The position numbers were made by a program, and so were the translations under genes. DNA of 64,000 nt from Paragonimus westermani. Taxonomy: Eukaryota; Platyhelminthes; Trematoda; Plagiorchiida; Troglotrematidae. The notes beneath the pieces were generated by a model. It did not search any database and was not told the DNA's origin. It saw only the letters and a program-made list of their open reading frames with translations. Location: the NCBI GenBank assembly GCA_008508345.1, contig QNGE01001031.1:130296-194295 (forward strand). The letters are read 5' to 3'. Shown piece by piece: positions 1 through 14,800 of this stretch (positions are counted from its first letter, which is position 1; each line of letters begins with the position of its first letter).

Positions 1-2073
1 TTTGTTTGTCACTAAAACCCGAAATCCATGAGGAATTCAGGCATCTACTCATAACTAACTACTTAAGTTGAGGGTAATCAACCATTTCGTAAGAGATATT
101 CACCAAAATGAACGTGAATCAACGACATAATCTGAAGATTAAACACTCTAAAAACTGTAATCCGCTTTCTGGTTCCACTTCATTTTCTGCTCCAGATGTT
201 ATAAACCCGGAAGATGAAATATATTGTTGCCGTTGTTGATGATGTGAATAGTGAATACGGTTGATATGCGATTAAATTTGCTCCGCAAACCCCGGTGCTG
301 ACGATGAACTTTGTCTGGAAAATAGCAACGCAACTAGAGGCTTCAGAACCAACTATTTGGTGTTTGGGTAAATATGACGTGAATTTCAACGAGGTAAGTT
401 AGTTTTTACTCATACTGCTGTCTTACACAAATAGTGCCGTTTTCCCAACTAACCATATGATTCGTTAAGTGCAATTAGTGAATCTTGGAGAAGAAAATCA
501 GTATTTCAAGTTTCTTTATGTTGATCGGATCGTAGCCCCAATGGGCATCAACACGACAAAGTTAGAACTTCATAGAAGCGAAGAAGAAAACTGTACGTCT
601 TATTACCGGTAGCACTTATCCCTCGGAGAGAGAAATGATTAGCGAAGTCCTAGATTGATTACTACGGAAAAGTGAGGGCAAACAAGAGAATTCACATTCA
701 ATATTAGCTTTCAAAGTAATTAATTTGTATATAAAAAAGAAACGAGAGAACGAAGCGTGACGTGGAATGTGTTGCTGGAACTTACTGATAATTAAGTGAC
801 TGATTAAGTGATTTACTGACGTGAACTGGAAGCAAACAGAAAAAAACCCACGATCCGCCACCACTGAGTGATGGGTCCTTAAAACTTACTGTAAAGCTTT
901 TTAGTATACAGCCAGCAAATTCACAAAGGAACACTTGTCAATAAAGTTCGTAACTCACAGCCAATGGCTGCAGACCTGAGGTGAGAATGTGGCTAATCGG
1001 GCTGAGCAGTGTAAATGTTGTCGTTGACTGGCAGAGTTGTCTGTGAAATGAGCGCACTTAGTGATCAGAGGTAGTGGAAGCCGTAAAGGGGTTGTCTCTC
1101 TGATTACGTTTTAATTTCATTTCTAGCCCGACTGTTTTCTGCAACGTGCACGCATCTTGATGTTAAATGTATTGAGTGAAGGAATGGGTCTTTTTAGTAG
1201 CCAATTCTTCTTTATTCTAGATATTTTTCTTTTAGCCAGAACATGTTTTTCTCCCCATGTTCATAGAGTAGTTAAGCATCAGCAAGAACCACTGACGTAA
1301 TTCTATCTTTGTTGATCATGATCATCATAATGATTCACCTTGATCCAATGTGGGCCAACATACACGAATGAAGGTCCAACGGCGTCAAGGATTTTAGTAT
1401 GAGAACCTTGCACTAAAACACTAAGTAGTGGGAATGCTCAAGATATTCCTAAATAAATGCCATGTATGACGAACATCTTTTGCCATTGCATAATGTTGCG
1501 TTTTGGCTAGTTTGTAAAAACAGCAGTTGGTTAAAAATGCCGTGCCTTTGTGAGGCCACAGCGAAGACCCAACGATGTGATCCGAAAACATATGCTCGTC
1601 GACTGGACAGCCAGATTTACAAAGATAACAGTACTAACGTTTAGAACACAAGACATCCAACAATTTTTCCATTAGATGAGTTCAAAAGATGTAGCGTACG
1701 AGTGAACATAGGTTGCACCTGATGGTGAATGCCATATTTCCACCCCACTCGATTGTCTTCGCAGCCATATCTAGTGATCGGATTGCAATACGCATTGGCA
1801 GGGACTGAGTACCATACGTCTAAGTGGACCTTAATCAATTACGCAGAATTGCTTCGAATAAATAAGCCGATGAAGTTCAAACATATGATGTGGTAACTCA
1901 TCATACCATGTGTAAACTTACGATTCAACACGTACATACACATGCATAGTAAGTGGAATCTACCAGAGTGAACTAGACAGGAGGCAGTTCCATCAACCGT
2001 TCTTTCTGACTACTCAATCGAATGATAGAGAAAATGCACAGAAATGCAAAGAAGAGGAATGGCAACCGAACAC
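1..2073. other. Intron or intergenic DNA, nothing recognised
   Basis: Lies downstream of the last visible NUP205 exon. Several short open frames occur on both strands, but none resembles NUP205 or a mobile-element protein. AT-rich stretches only. Confidence 0.5.
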
Positions 2074-2835
2074 ACTTGTTTGTAGAGTTAATCGAACCAA
2101 CAGAAGTACGATACGTGTGAGGAGCGAGGCAGCTTGTTTGATGGTGGTCACTGACTGTCCGTTCACATCCGTCCAACTGGCAGTCACTTGATCCGATGCC
2201 AGATAGGAAGCCAAATGTAGTACGGTACCCGAGGCCAACAGACGAATGGTTGACGGTGTGTTCTCGCTTGCACACAACTCAACAAGGAGACGATGACACA
2301 CAGTCAGAGAGACTAATGAGGAGGAACACGCACGCGCACGCCTGACTGATTCGTTACCCGACACAATCGTACCACCGCCAAAATCCGTCACCAGAGAAAG
2401 CAATGCTGAAGAGGGGGAGTGGGAGGAGGTGAAGGGAACCAGGGGGAATGAAGTTGCAGGGTTGGTGGCAATTAGGCCAGAACCGATTTCGACCAACTGT
2501 CTCCATGCCTCGAACGCAGCCTGCTTGCCAGCGTAAAGTCGAAGGCGATAGATATTGCGAGCTTCAATCCATCGATGCAGGTTGGCCACATCTTTGGCCA
2601 GAATGGCAAGGCCACCACTCTCTGTTGGTGGATTATGAATCGCCACTGACTGAACGGGATCACTCTGGTCAGCAGTGGCAAACACGCCAGCCAACTGTTC
2701 GGCTGAGACCGGATTCACCTTCATCCTGGCGATCAATAATTTGAGATAAAGTCGATTAAGAAGAACGCGTGAGTTCAACAGGGTTGACACCTTCCTCACG
2801 GCTAACGAGTCCGAAACAAGGAGAGGAGAGACCAC
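2074..2835 (-). CDS. NUP205: NUP205 exon (large), 3' boundary uncertain
   Basis: It starts VVSPLLVSDSLAVRKVSTLL and continues to LYLKLLIARM (vertebrate CNVKLLHRVLVAEVNAL). It contains IEARNIYRLRLYAGKQAAFE and AWRQLVEI, matching VVGRNKLLQCLHAKRHALESWRQLVEI, then TVLHLASYLASDQV and LTRIVLLLVRLTL. The end is placed at AAGT/GTGTTC near 2074; a donor near 2098 is also possible. It is the last exon I can identify; the rest of the protein should be encoded beyond the left edge. Confidence 0.88.
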
Positions 2836-5800
2836 CTCGCAATCCCAGACCAGCTGGATGCAAAGAGATCATGAAAAAGAGTGTGTTAGAGCCATCAGGC
2901 GACAATCAGAAAACTCCCAACATGTCGATAAGATTGCATAATGTCGACACAGATCAGGAATAGTATTGTCAATACGAACGACCAACGGTGCCGATGATTC
3001 AGGATATTTAGAAGGACTGTGTGCGTTTTAAGTGCCAAATCGTAATCTGATGTAGTCAGCATAAAACGGGAAAAAACAGCGGCGTATGAGTAGACGACAA
3101 AGTATACAAGAAAGAAGTACAATAGAATGCAAATCCGCAACGACGAAAAAGAAGTACAATATGCACATACTCCTATAGTTGTTATTTAGCACTATAAAAC
3201 ACTATGTAAAGAATTACCAGAGTGAATGAACAAGCGTCCAAGATCGGTGTACACACAACAAGTGAACCGCATGTGATCACAAACAAATAAACATAAACTT
3301 CATTGCTTCGTTTCATCAATTATCCTTAAATAACGGAAAGGTCAAACAAGCGATAACAGCATGCGCGAAACCGAACCTCATTTCGCATAACATCAATAAC
3401 GGAGGCAGAAAGACAAACTACTTTCGAGCTTCTAGGTTAGTTGAATAGGGCAGACAAAAGAATGACATGACACCATTTATGCTCGAGCAGATTTCACTGC
3501 ATCTCTATTGGTGTTTACTGCAGACGAGCTAAAATGCACAAAATTCCAAACCACGAAACAGTCACAGAAGGTCAGGGTTCAAAACCAGTTGTTCAGCAGT
3601 TACCAACATCAGCATCAACTTCAAAAACTATGGATAAGTTCAACTCTCCACGGCGTAAACTGGCCAAATGATTGGCAAAATGACTGAAACCGGTACGAGA
3701 TTCCATGACAAAGTGCTGGCCGAAAGACACTTTTCAACTAGCCGCGCTGTCAGAACATCTCAACACGTCTGACGAACATGGCTTCACTGGACACATAATC
3801 GCTGTTCACAAAAGTGCCGTTGGAAGAAACTACCAGTTTTTCGCTATCCCATATAACTCCAAATCAGACAAAAATCGCAATCCTGGAAAGCGAAGTAGGA
3901 CGTCTCTTTTTGCTGTGCACATCTAAGGTAAGCTTTAGTTTTTAAGCCATGGTTTATCGTCAAATTGATGGGGTCACGATGGGCAGTCCACTTGGTCCAG
4001 TTTTAGACAATATCCTTGTGGCCGAACTGGAAAAGCAAATTGGACAGTTTAGTCCTCTATAGAAGGTATGTTGATGACATACTCGTAATGAAAAATGATC
4101 AGACGCAGGCAACAGAATTGCTAGACCAAGTGAACTGTTTGCACCAAAACACTCATTACGCTTTAGAAAGTCAAACTAATGGCGGACTGCCGTTTCTGGG
4201 TATCAGTATAACTGAAACAATGGGTGGATCCATTTAACGTGCTATATATCGAAAGAATACGCGGACAGCTTTGCTCAAGTGGCATATAAAAGAAGATTGG
4301 TGCGAATACTATTTGACCTAGCCAGACAGCCTTATACTAGTGACACCTTAGATGATGAACTCCGTCAAGTAGAACAGACTATCAGAAGAGACCCAATTGC
4401 GAAAAATCGGGACTTTGGTTGGATTCGAATCAGCGACAGAAACAACATGCCCAAACGCGGCAAATGCCGTGCCAGGTGAGCTACGAAGCCACGTGGAAGC
4501 TCAAAATTTCGCATTTGGGCCTAGTTATCCACCCAACCAACTGTGCCATTTGGTGGGTTCCATATGGCACAGTTGATTGGGCGGGTAACTAAGTGAGGAG
4601 TTCGAACCAACTGTTACCAACTGCAACTGTTAGATTTATTCTTCATGTGTCGAGCTCGTGATAACTCAGTAATAACGACGTCCCACTATCAGTCGCAAGG
4701 GTGTCGGTCACCGACCTAGTCCTATCTAGATTCGGGTAGCCTTGCAGTATGCGATACACACGGGACCAAACACGACGCCAGATAAGCAGACATTCACCTT
4801 AATTTGGACATCATAAGATTGACCAAGGAGTTCAGTGCCAGCCTGAAGTATTCCGCCGGGTTGTCATGCAACATTCCACCTTGGTTTGCCAGCCAAGACG
4901 AACATCTGGTTCATTAACACAGGGTCCACCGTAGGCGTAATACCATTAAACTCGAAGACCATGAGGTCACCGCACATAAAGACACAACAGTCACGTGAGT
5001 GATGTGATTGCTAGACGATGTGGATACAGGAAACCCAACAGCTCAAACGGCGTAAAAGCACCACAAGGTGCAACCGCATTGTAACCTGGCCACCTATGTA
5101 ATCTTTTTGATAGTGAATGGCTTGTTTAAACAATGAACAAGTAAGCACAATGACAGAAACCGTTTGAAACGCGTGCGGAAGCAAGACGTTGACAAATCCG
5201 CCAGGCTGTTGTATAAACAGAAAACAAAAGTAGTATCTGGGGGATGAAAAAAGCAACACAGTAAAGCACCTCATCAACAATACTGGCATCGAAGGAGTGC
5301 AATTCGAATGAATCCGGACCGCATAGGGATTCATAAAGTTTCAATCGGCTCAGGAAGGAATTTAGCGTAGGTGATGCTGCATAAATGAGAACGGAGAGAG
5401 ATGAGCGGATGAAATGTCAGAATAAACGATTCCGACGTGAGTATAAGCAACAGCTGCGTGAAAAACATCAATCATAATAATGGTTTCGGTAAGCACCGGT
5501 GAGACATGCGTACAGATATAGTAGCAAAACAATTAATGTGGATTCGTATAAAGTATAAACCACAACTCTTGTTGCGAGGTGAGTGTAAACCATCAGTCAA
5601 TAAAGAAAGCTGACAGAATGTGAACAAACCGGTCAACGAAAGTCATCCATCACTAACAAGAACACAGTGATCCGAACGGATCAAGACAACGAAACACAAA
5701 ATAAATACCGGCATTCAAAGAATTTGCCTGGTGATGTAAGACTGTTTTGATGGAACTTTGTGCACCGTAATGATGAAAACAAAAGGCGAACGAATCTGGA

Positions 5801-8800
5801 AACCTCTACATGTAAGAGGTTGTCTGTCGCTAGCCTTAGCCTGAAAATTAAACTCAACGACTTCTGTGTGTACAGTATAGGATAATGACAAGAAACAAGT
5901 GGCACCTTCAGTGATCGCAGATTGATAAACGTGTGGTGGCATGCCACGTCAAACAGCAAATGGTTGAGAATGTTTTCTCCATTTTAAGCAGTGTGCATTA
6001 ACTAGGTATGCGAACGCAGGTGCCACTGCAATTAGTGACCACACTCAGTATCCGTATCTGCACAGTGAAGAAAAGTCCGATAAAGCTTAACTAGTGTACT
6101 GTACACATCGGACGAAGTGTGCCAGACGCAGCGTTAGCAACACCATAGCAGTGTTACCATTATGGGATAGCTCTGTTTATATCAGATCTATGGTAATGGA
6201 AATGTCGCCTGAAATTAGTATATTAAGTGTGCATCAACTCTAACAAGATATAACAGCGACATATTGAGTAGACTTCCACCGTAGGTTCAAAAAAACCAAA
6301 ACACGATGAGGGCAGTCACTCACATTCGCTACTGAAATCCAATTCACGCTCGGAAGCATCAGTAAGCAAATCTGTCGAGGGAAACAAAGAAAAGATGTTA
6401 CATACGCAGAAAAAAGTAGTCGGTTTCAGTTTGTAACACAAAACCGTTTGTTCGAATGCAACAGATCAACTTCAAGGTTGTCCCAAAAGCAATCGGACGT
6501 GTTATTCATACGTCGCAACAAAACAAGCAAATTCATATGTTCACATTTTGCTTGTTGCGTTCAGTGAATGTATTTATGGACGAGGGTTTGAAATAGTAAA
6601 ATCATGCCAAACACGGGAGGCAACACTGTTCGAGGGATTGTTCTGACTACACGAGGCAGTTCTGAGCAGTACCGTAGGTTTTTGACAAAATTAGACAAAC
6701 AACAAAGAAATCTGTACTCACGTATTTTTGAATGCACAAATAATCAAACACAAACGAAGGAAATTCACTGTAGCTCTCCCTATTTTCCAGATTTGCTCAA
6801 ATCATCTTGGGTTATGGTTACAAGTATTAAAATACGCGATCATCTGGTTAATCATGTTAAGGACCGACGGTTAGTTAGTCAACCTTTTATAGATAACCCT
6901 AGGCTAATCAGCTCAACGTTCTCGGTTCAGAATCATATGTAAATTTATAAACATGATTTTAACTAATAAAATACCTGTGCTATTATGAACATATCGAGCA
7001 GTTTTTAACGTATTCCATTAAGTGGTTTGGAAGAAATAACTGATGCCTACCCATAGGTTAATATGTTATATTTAAAAAGAGGTACCACTTAAAGCTAACT
7101 CACGTAAATATTTCAACAGTTATGAAGGTAGCGAAATCAACATTTTTGATGTGCGAATGATAAGTCTAAGTTCAATCCATACGCTAGTGATCAGAAACAA
7201 AATAACCAATGAACGAGAGGTCTGCCAGTTGCAGACCACATTTACGGAGCACTACGATTTTTCCTCTGGCACAGTAATGGGAAGAAGTTCATCAAATTAG
7301 CGCCAGACGTTTACATTCGAAAATGACTGCCTTTGAGTTTAAGATCGTGCCAACAGAAAAGAGGCTTCCGTTGAGTAGGCAACGTCAAAGGTGATGTGCG
7401 TAGATTGCCAAGAATATTTGTTTCTCTCAGTTAATCATCGCATCGATATCGGCGCAATTGTGCATGCCTAACATTTGTCAAAAAACAGTCTAACACAGAA
7501 TGTATGGCCAATGGCTTACACCAAGACATCATACACATTGTGACAACCATTTACCTGTCAGTAATTCATTTAGTTTAAACACAGCAGAAGAAAAGAACAG
7601 TCACAAACGTGTCTAAGTTTGAGCGGCATACACACATGAGGTGTATCGGAAAGTGTAACGGATATTTAAGAAAAGCGCAAATATAGATCAGGATCAAAAA
7701 CAAAAGTTCTGAATGGAAGCGTCGGGTACAAGACAAAAAGAACACAAACGAAAAACTAGTAGGCTTTTCAAATTTATCTGCACTGTTGGCGTTCGTCTTG
7801 TAATGAGGCTTTCAGGGAGAAAGACGGCACATTTATCTATAATGACCACTAGCGACAACACGTTGTGAATCAACTCAGTTGGCCTCTTGTCTCCATCACA
7901 TTAGGAGTATAAGGTTGCAAAGCAATGCTTCAGATGGTGGATTTGAAAAGATTTATATCCGCAACTGCACTTCGGGTATCAAGGAACGATGAGGCTGCTG
8001 GTCTAGATGGCCTTGCACCGGCATTTTTCAAAGCGAGATGGTGGCATAAATCCGTCTCTTCATTTACATAGTTCACCTTTCAACGACTGAGAACGTCTTT
8101 CCGGGACACGGTCAATCAATAATAATTCCACTTTTCAAGAAAGGAGTTTTAGACGGTCGTGAGAACCATAGGAGATTAACCACGCTCCGGACACGAATGT
8201 TATCATCACCCCTCCGAGTTGCATGTGAAGTTCCTTTGGTGATAGCATCTTACTTTTGCTTACAGCTTGGTTATTTGTTTGCTTTATGTGGTTATCTTGA
8301 TGCTGAATGTTTGAGTATACACATAACTGTTTCCGGTAGCTGAGTTTTCTTCCTGCCCTCTTTTTTCACCACGATTACATAGCAGCTGAACAACAGTGTG
8401 AAGTGCTGATATAGTGAACCAGTTTGCCAGAACACATACAGTTTTTTTTGTCATGACAGATGGTCATTTGCCGTCTACAAAGAGCAGAATCAGAAATATG
8501 AGCCGTTCATTTGTAAAACCTAACTCTGATCAAGGGGGGTACAGAGAAAGTTGACAGTTGTCCTAATGACACTGAGCAGCCCCATGAGGGGTCGCCGTCA
8601 GTGTGTGCCGAAATAGTTTCATTCGCCACCGTACATCATGTCTCCTTCCGCATACTTTTACATATTGTTTGGGGATTAATTCTCCAGCTCTATATGTACA
8701 TTAACTCCTGTTGTTTAAGTCCATAGCCGCAGTTTATGATAATCAATTTTATTTCAAAGTACGTACGACTTCGTACCAGAATGAATCATTAGAAATTCAC

Positions 8801-11800
8801 ACCTAAGAGCTCAGCGTTACGGCTTGATAACTTAGGCATACACATTACGATCTAACGGTCATTCGAATAGCCCATCGCGGGGTTGGTTGTATGCGTTGAA
8901 CTATTGTACGAAGTTGTTTACCCTACTACTCCGTTGTCAGTAATCTGTGATACTGATCTAGTTTTTGTCTAGAACCCACGTCAGGACAGCCCCAGCATAC
9001 GTCAAAGTTTAACCCGAAGCCAGACTGGCTAATCTTTCCACAAGAGTGAACTTACATTCACTTGAAGAAAATTGTTACGATAATCTGTTCTGTCTAATTC
9101 AAACGATACTGACTACGATCAGTCACTAAATTTCCACGGGGTTCACGATGGGGACAAACTTTGTAACGCAAGCACAATTTGTTGTGTCCTCCATTTACTG
9201 AAGATGCGAGTAAGTAGCTGAAATGTAATCTGTTGAGATGCACAAAGCGTAATATTAACACGATTTGAGATGCCCTGTCTAGAGCTCAAATCTTCACTTG
9301 AACTCACTATCTCCATAACTAAAGTGAATGAAACTGGTTTACTGAAATTGCGTCAGATGGAACACCACTCATGATAATCGTGATTCGTCTGTTCGTCAAT
9401 GGCGTCCAGTTTGACTCGTTGACAATAAAAGGCAATCCAAATGTACCAAAATTATGGAAATATCAATATGATTCTCGAGGACAAAAAGTATACTTTAATG
9501 AACTCATTAACGATAAACCTTCGTCGGTCGTATGAGGAGCACTTTCAGACTCCGATGAATGAGTTGATAACCAACAAGCCGACTCTTATGGTCAGACCGC
9601 TGAACAGTTAATTGCTCTTCAAGTATTCGAAAATTGGCAAGAGGTCATAAGTTTCCGACAGGGAAACGCTCTGGTTCATACACCGTGTATCACGAGGGTA
9701 GGGCAATTTCTTGAACGAATAAAGTTTCCAACTAGATATTCTTCAGTCTTTACACTATCTTCACAGAGAAACTGTGGACCTTAATAGAGTAACCAATAGG
9801 CGAGAAGTCAAGAAGCATGATTCCGAGGTCCAACTGGAGGTTGGTCTGAAGGTAACATAGACGAGTTGGAGTTTCAAATTGGAATGAAACGGTACAAACA
9901 CAACACTAATCCCTAGAAGAAGTACAGTCAATAAAGTGCACTATGTCGTAACTACTTCTCATTGTTTTCGTGCAAAATGAACTCTAAATGAAGCCTAATG
10001 AATAAAAATTCGGTCTGCGGCATTGTTCGTCCATTAATGAAGAGGATTGTTAATGAGTTAACAACAAGGAAGACATTGTCAAAAGACTGGGTGTTTGTAT
10101 AGTTTTTACGAGGGATCCAGTTGCAATCGAAAAACGCCCCGAATTAGAACCTACTTCATGCTTAACCAGGTCACCATTTAAGATTTAATGACCCGACAGA
10201 CCTGCTGTGTGTCACACTAAGTAAATTAGTTGTATATATTAAAACCCCGTAGGCTTGATCTCGAAAATCACTGAAAGGTAAACGTTATAAAAAGTTGTCA
10301 CAAAAAGCGTTAGCTTTCGCGCGTATATAGATCAAAAGCATAAATACCACATAGGTAACCAAATCGACTATCAGAAATGTATGATGAACGTACCACCAAA
10401 GAACAATTTGAGCAATTTGGAGACATAGGAACGTTGACTGCCATGAGCTGCGGTACGTAGCTCAATGGCTAAAGTGCGTAAGAACCAACTGGCTTGGTTC
10501 AGTGATAAAAACTCCAGAGCTAAATAAAAAGACAGAAAATGGAGAAAACAATAAGAAGAACCTCAGTGGCAAGAACTGCGAACTCAAAGATAAACAGAAC
10601 CTACCGTACTGAGGAGAGAGATTGGAAATAAGCACGGAGTCATCTGGGGTAGTCAAGCCGGAATCCGGCAAACAAGCTGTCGGTTGGTGCAATCCAAACT
10701 GTAAATGTTTTGCCAACAGATCGTGATTCCCACGAAGAAAACGTAACACTGGCTCGGAAGTCAAAGGGCTTGCAGCAAGTCGATAGACCAACTGCCAAGC
10801 CATCGCTAAACTCCATTGCAATGTGAGTGCAAAGCGTTTTGGAAGCGAGGTGACAGAAGCGCCCAAACGGAGTCCTATGTCGATCAAGTCAATGATAGCG
10901 TGAAGGCAAGTGCGGGGTTGGTCACCAATACCGGCATCCTGAAATAAAACCAAGCCAAATAGTGAGGATGATGACAAGCAAATGAGCACAAATAGATGCA
11001 GTGGCTAAGAAGCAAATGCACAAAGCATTGTACCAATAGTTTGAAACGCCTACACGAAAACAATAATGTTACACGTTGTGTCAGGGCAGGATTAGGCAGT
11101 ACACAATTAGTTTGGAGTGTTTTGGATACTCTCGAATCAAACATGCCACTGGACGATTTGTCGAAATACCTGAAAACTAGTGTTGCCACTCATCCATCAC
11201 TGAATTGTCAGATCACAATGATACTCTCGATAGAGGTAGAAAAACCGCTGTAGCATAAGGCATGAGTTCAAAACTTCATAAATTATGAACTCCATACTGT
11301 GTCGTACTTCTCAAGAATTATTTTCACTGGAAATCATATTTTGAATGATGGGGGTGTAGACAATGAGATTAATGGTCGTATTTTTCACAAACAAAAATAC
11401 GGTAGGAGTAGTTTAAGTTCACATTGACTAGAACTCGAGGTAGCCGGAATAACTAACAGATTGGATTATCGAAGCTCACGATCAACCGCGCTGCTTTGAT
11501 GACATCCGTAGGTAATTGAGACGGGTTTTTGAACGAAAGAATAAAACGGGCTCATTTACACAAGCATTCAAAACTTATGAAGTCGGATGATTGGGCTGTG
11601 TACTAAATTGGATAAAACTATCGTTAGTCTAGCCTTGAACGCTTCACACAATCTCCTGCTGAGTGTCATAGGACACAGCGTCAAATAAACGGAGCAGCAA
11701 GTAGAAGGGAGAGTCGTATCGATTTGGGAATTGAGAGTGGGTACAGTGGTTTTATGAATTGTGTCCAAATTCCCTTCTCTCCTCCTATTTCTCGAATTGC

Positions 11801-14800
11801 ACTAATTCTCCTACTCGTTGTTGAATTCGTGCCAACGATGACAAGGACTTCAGCACCAGTGACATAAGCGGCGAAGTAGACAACGCAACAATGTGTAACT
11901 AACGGATATACTTGGAACACTGGACAAAGAGTGTGCACTTGAAGTTCAAATGGCTCACGGAGTCAAATATTTTGCTTTGTGTACCCAGCTGTGTCCGTGA
12001 TTTGTGTCAACAGAAGAAGAGATCCGGAAGGAAACACACATCCTCGAGAGTTATAATGTACCTAGCTCATACCATCTTACTCTGACATATAAAGGAACGG
12101 TGCGGATATGCTGCTGAAGAATTAGTCGTTCTGTTCCACTAGCGTTAGAACACCGAGAAAGGTCTATCGGTCTGGGGAGAATCCATGTCCAATCCCACCA
12201 TTAAGAACATGTGAAACTTGTATCCCAATGATTGACGAGTCAATATGACTTCCCCTGCGCACAACCTGCTGGTGCTCTGTATACCCAGTGGGTTTTCCGG
12301 AGGGACATCAACAATGTCACGAGGAACGTGCTAGACATCCCGTGGTTGTGGGTCCACTGACCAAGACACCATCCTTCGTCAGCAGATACCAACGAATGAC
12401 AGTGGCCAGGTTCCTGGACATCAAAATAACCACGGTTCTATTCTGTCGACATAACCGCCACTGACGTTGCCTATTAACGAATGGTGTACCTGATAAGTGT
12501 GTACTCCATTCGAGGACAATATATAGAGACAAGTCACAGGTTAGTGATAAGCTATCACAACTCTACGCCACCTCACAGTAGAAAGTGAGAAAACTTTCAA
12601 CTTTCCCCAAAATTTCGCAATCGAGAAAGTCCAGCATAAACCTATTGTTTATAATCAGCATCATCATCAAGGGCAGCAATACATCAGTGGTTCACACTAA
12701 TGCTTAATTGCAACACAACCATGAAGAAAAAGCAAACCCTATATAGAGAGAGAGAATGAAAAAAGAAGGGGACTGGAAGGGACCCAACTACCAAAAGTAG
12801 CCAACTCCATGCTCACACATTCAACATCAAGGTGCCTAACACCTGGCAAACATACAACCGGGCTGTAAATGAAAGTGAGGCACCATCAACAAGACAGCTT
12901 CCTTAAGGATTTCACTGCCACGCGTCATCAAGTGCATTCACTTCGCTGATAACTCGGTTAAACAACGACAACATTCACGCCATTGAATTCGATTAGCCGC
13001 CATCTCACCTTAAAGTCTTCGGCCACCAACTCTGGGAGTCGCGAGGGTCCCAGCTTGGGAAGTGAACACCCGATCTACGGTTGTCGAATGTATTATCAAA
13101 AAGGGTAATACTGAAACATTTTCAAGAAAACTTGAATGTACAAATTCTACCACTTCTCGCTATCACCTGTAGCAAAATGTTTAGCGAAAATTCCGTTTTC
13201 TCATTAGTTGGTTGCTTGTATTCTTTCACTTTGTCTCCTGGTACGATCCTCAGTGAGCAGCTGTGAACATTCCTAATGCATAGAGCTCGAAAAAAGACTG
13301 TAGTGGAAAATCAGTGAAGTTTTCAGACTAACAAAATTTGTTTGACAAACGATCGCATCGTACGATTGACAGTTCAAGTGTCATCTGCTAAACACTGAAA
13401 TTTTAGACGGTCCAGAAATATTCACCGGCGATGATGTGAAACCGTAAAGAAATTCGGACATACATGCGGTCGACCTAGTCGATATAAAGTGCAATTCGGC
13501 CAGACCACAAGAGTAAAATTTTAGTCAGAAAAACTTTGTTCCGCACACGATGTGACGGTATTAGAAGCACTATCTTCTAACCAGGTGGACTTCGTACAAC
13601 GAAAACAATAGGAAACCAAATAGACCGTAACATACAGAAGCAAAGTAGCAGATCAGTTTACTGCGACCGCTCCTGACGAGCGTCGAGTGCCTCGACCATG
13701 TTCAGCCCGTGTGTGACTTGGTATGTCACGTGGCAATAAACACCTCGTAGTTTAAAAGCTGAAAACCAAAGCGTCTGACATTCAAAACGGACTACTACGC
13801 AGGCATTTTAGTCAGTCGAATCCGTGAACAAAAATCTAAACGTAAGCAAATTAATCTCACACGACTGGATGATGTATTGAATAGCGTCGCATGAGATCAC
13901 ATGACAGAGTCACGCAACTCGCCGGAAATATAATGATCTTGAAATCATTCAGAGTAGAAGCCACGATGGCGTTTTCGAAGGCTCTCCGAGATCCACCCAG
14001 TAACCGTGTGAGAGAGAATTTAAGGTTGTAGTATGAAAAGTATGTCTAAAGTCAGTGTTGGGTGGGTAATGAATATAGTAAGAATTACCGCAAGTGTCAC
14101 AACCGATCCTGACATGAACTGAAATGTGAGAGGAATAACGGGTAGCAAATAGCAAGTGAAAGCCTACCTGGAGTGTGGTCTGTTTAACAGTCTGAGCACT
14201 GTCTATGCGGAAACCGAGTAGCCAATGAGACAAGTTCGGAGCCGGGAAGTCAAGTGAGGCCAGTAGGATATGTAACAGATGCACACCAAATGGCAAGGGC
14301 TGCTGACCGACCAACCAGTCTGAAAAGGTGCGGGTGGACAGAATAAACATCAGTGACTGAATTTCATTTAGGTAGAAAAGTATAGAAGAAAAACATGTTC
14401 ACCCAAAATACCTCAAAGCAAACTTCAGTGGTACCATTCTTTCAAAAATCATAGGGGATAGTCCGACAACGATAGGTCAGCAGTGGTAACCACGCTTACC
14501 ATCAATCGCACTGTGGCGAGTTCCGACACAGTTGCCGTTCCGTTTGACTTCCGGTAATCTGACGCTTTTCGGCTCACATATGTCATACGGCAACAAACAA
14601 CTTGTGGTTGAAAAGGCAGAATATAGGAGGAAATTAAGCGGGTAACCATTAAAACCGGTCTTCTAGCGTTACTGCTTGACACACGTTGATAACCACTGGT
14701 TGATAGATGCTGGGAATGGTGTAAATTGTGCTTAGGATCTGCTAAACACCGGAGTTCAACTTACTCAGTCCCACGTTGTTACTTTGATAAAACCATGAAA

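Noticed and set aside
6604..6942. 112-codon frame as a transposase or gene
   Set aside because: There is no DDE, HTH or zinc-finger pattern and no terminal repeats around it. It is most likely a chance frame.
10449..10495. Possible tRNA gene (TAGCTCAATGGCTAAAG, A-box-like)
   Set aside because: No B box or T arm follows within 60 nt and no cloverleaf forms.
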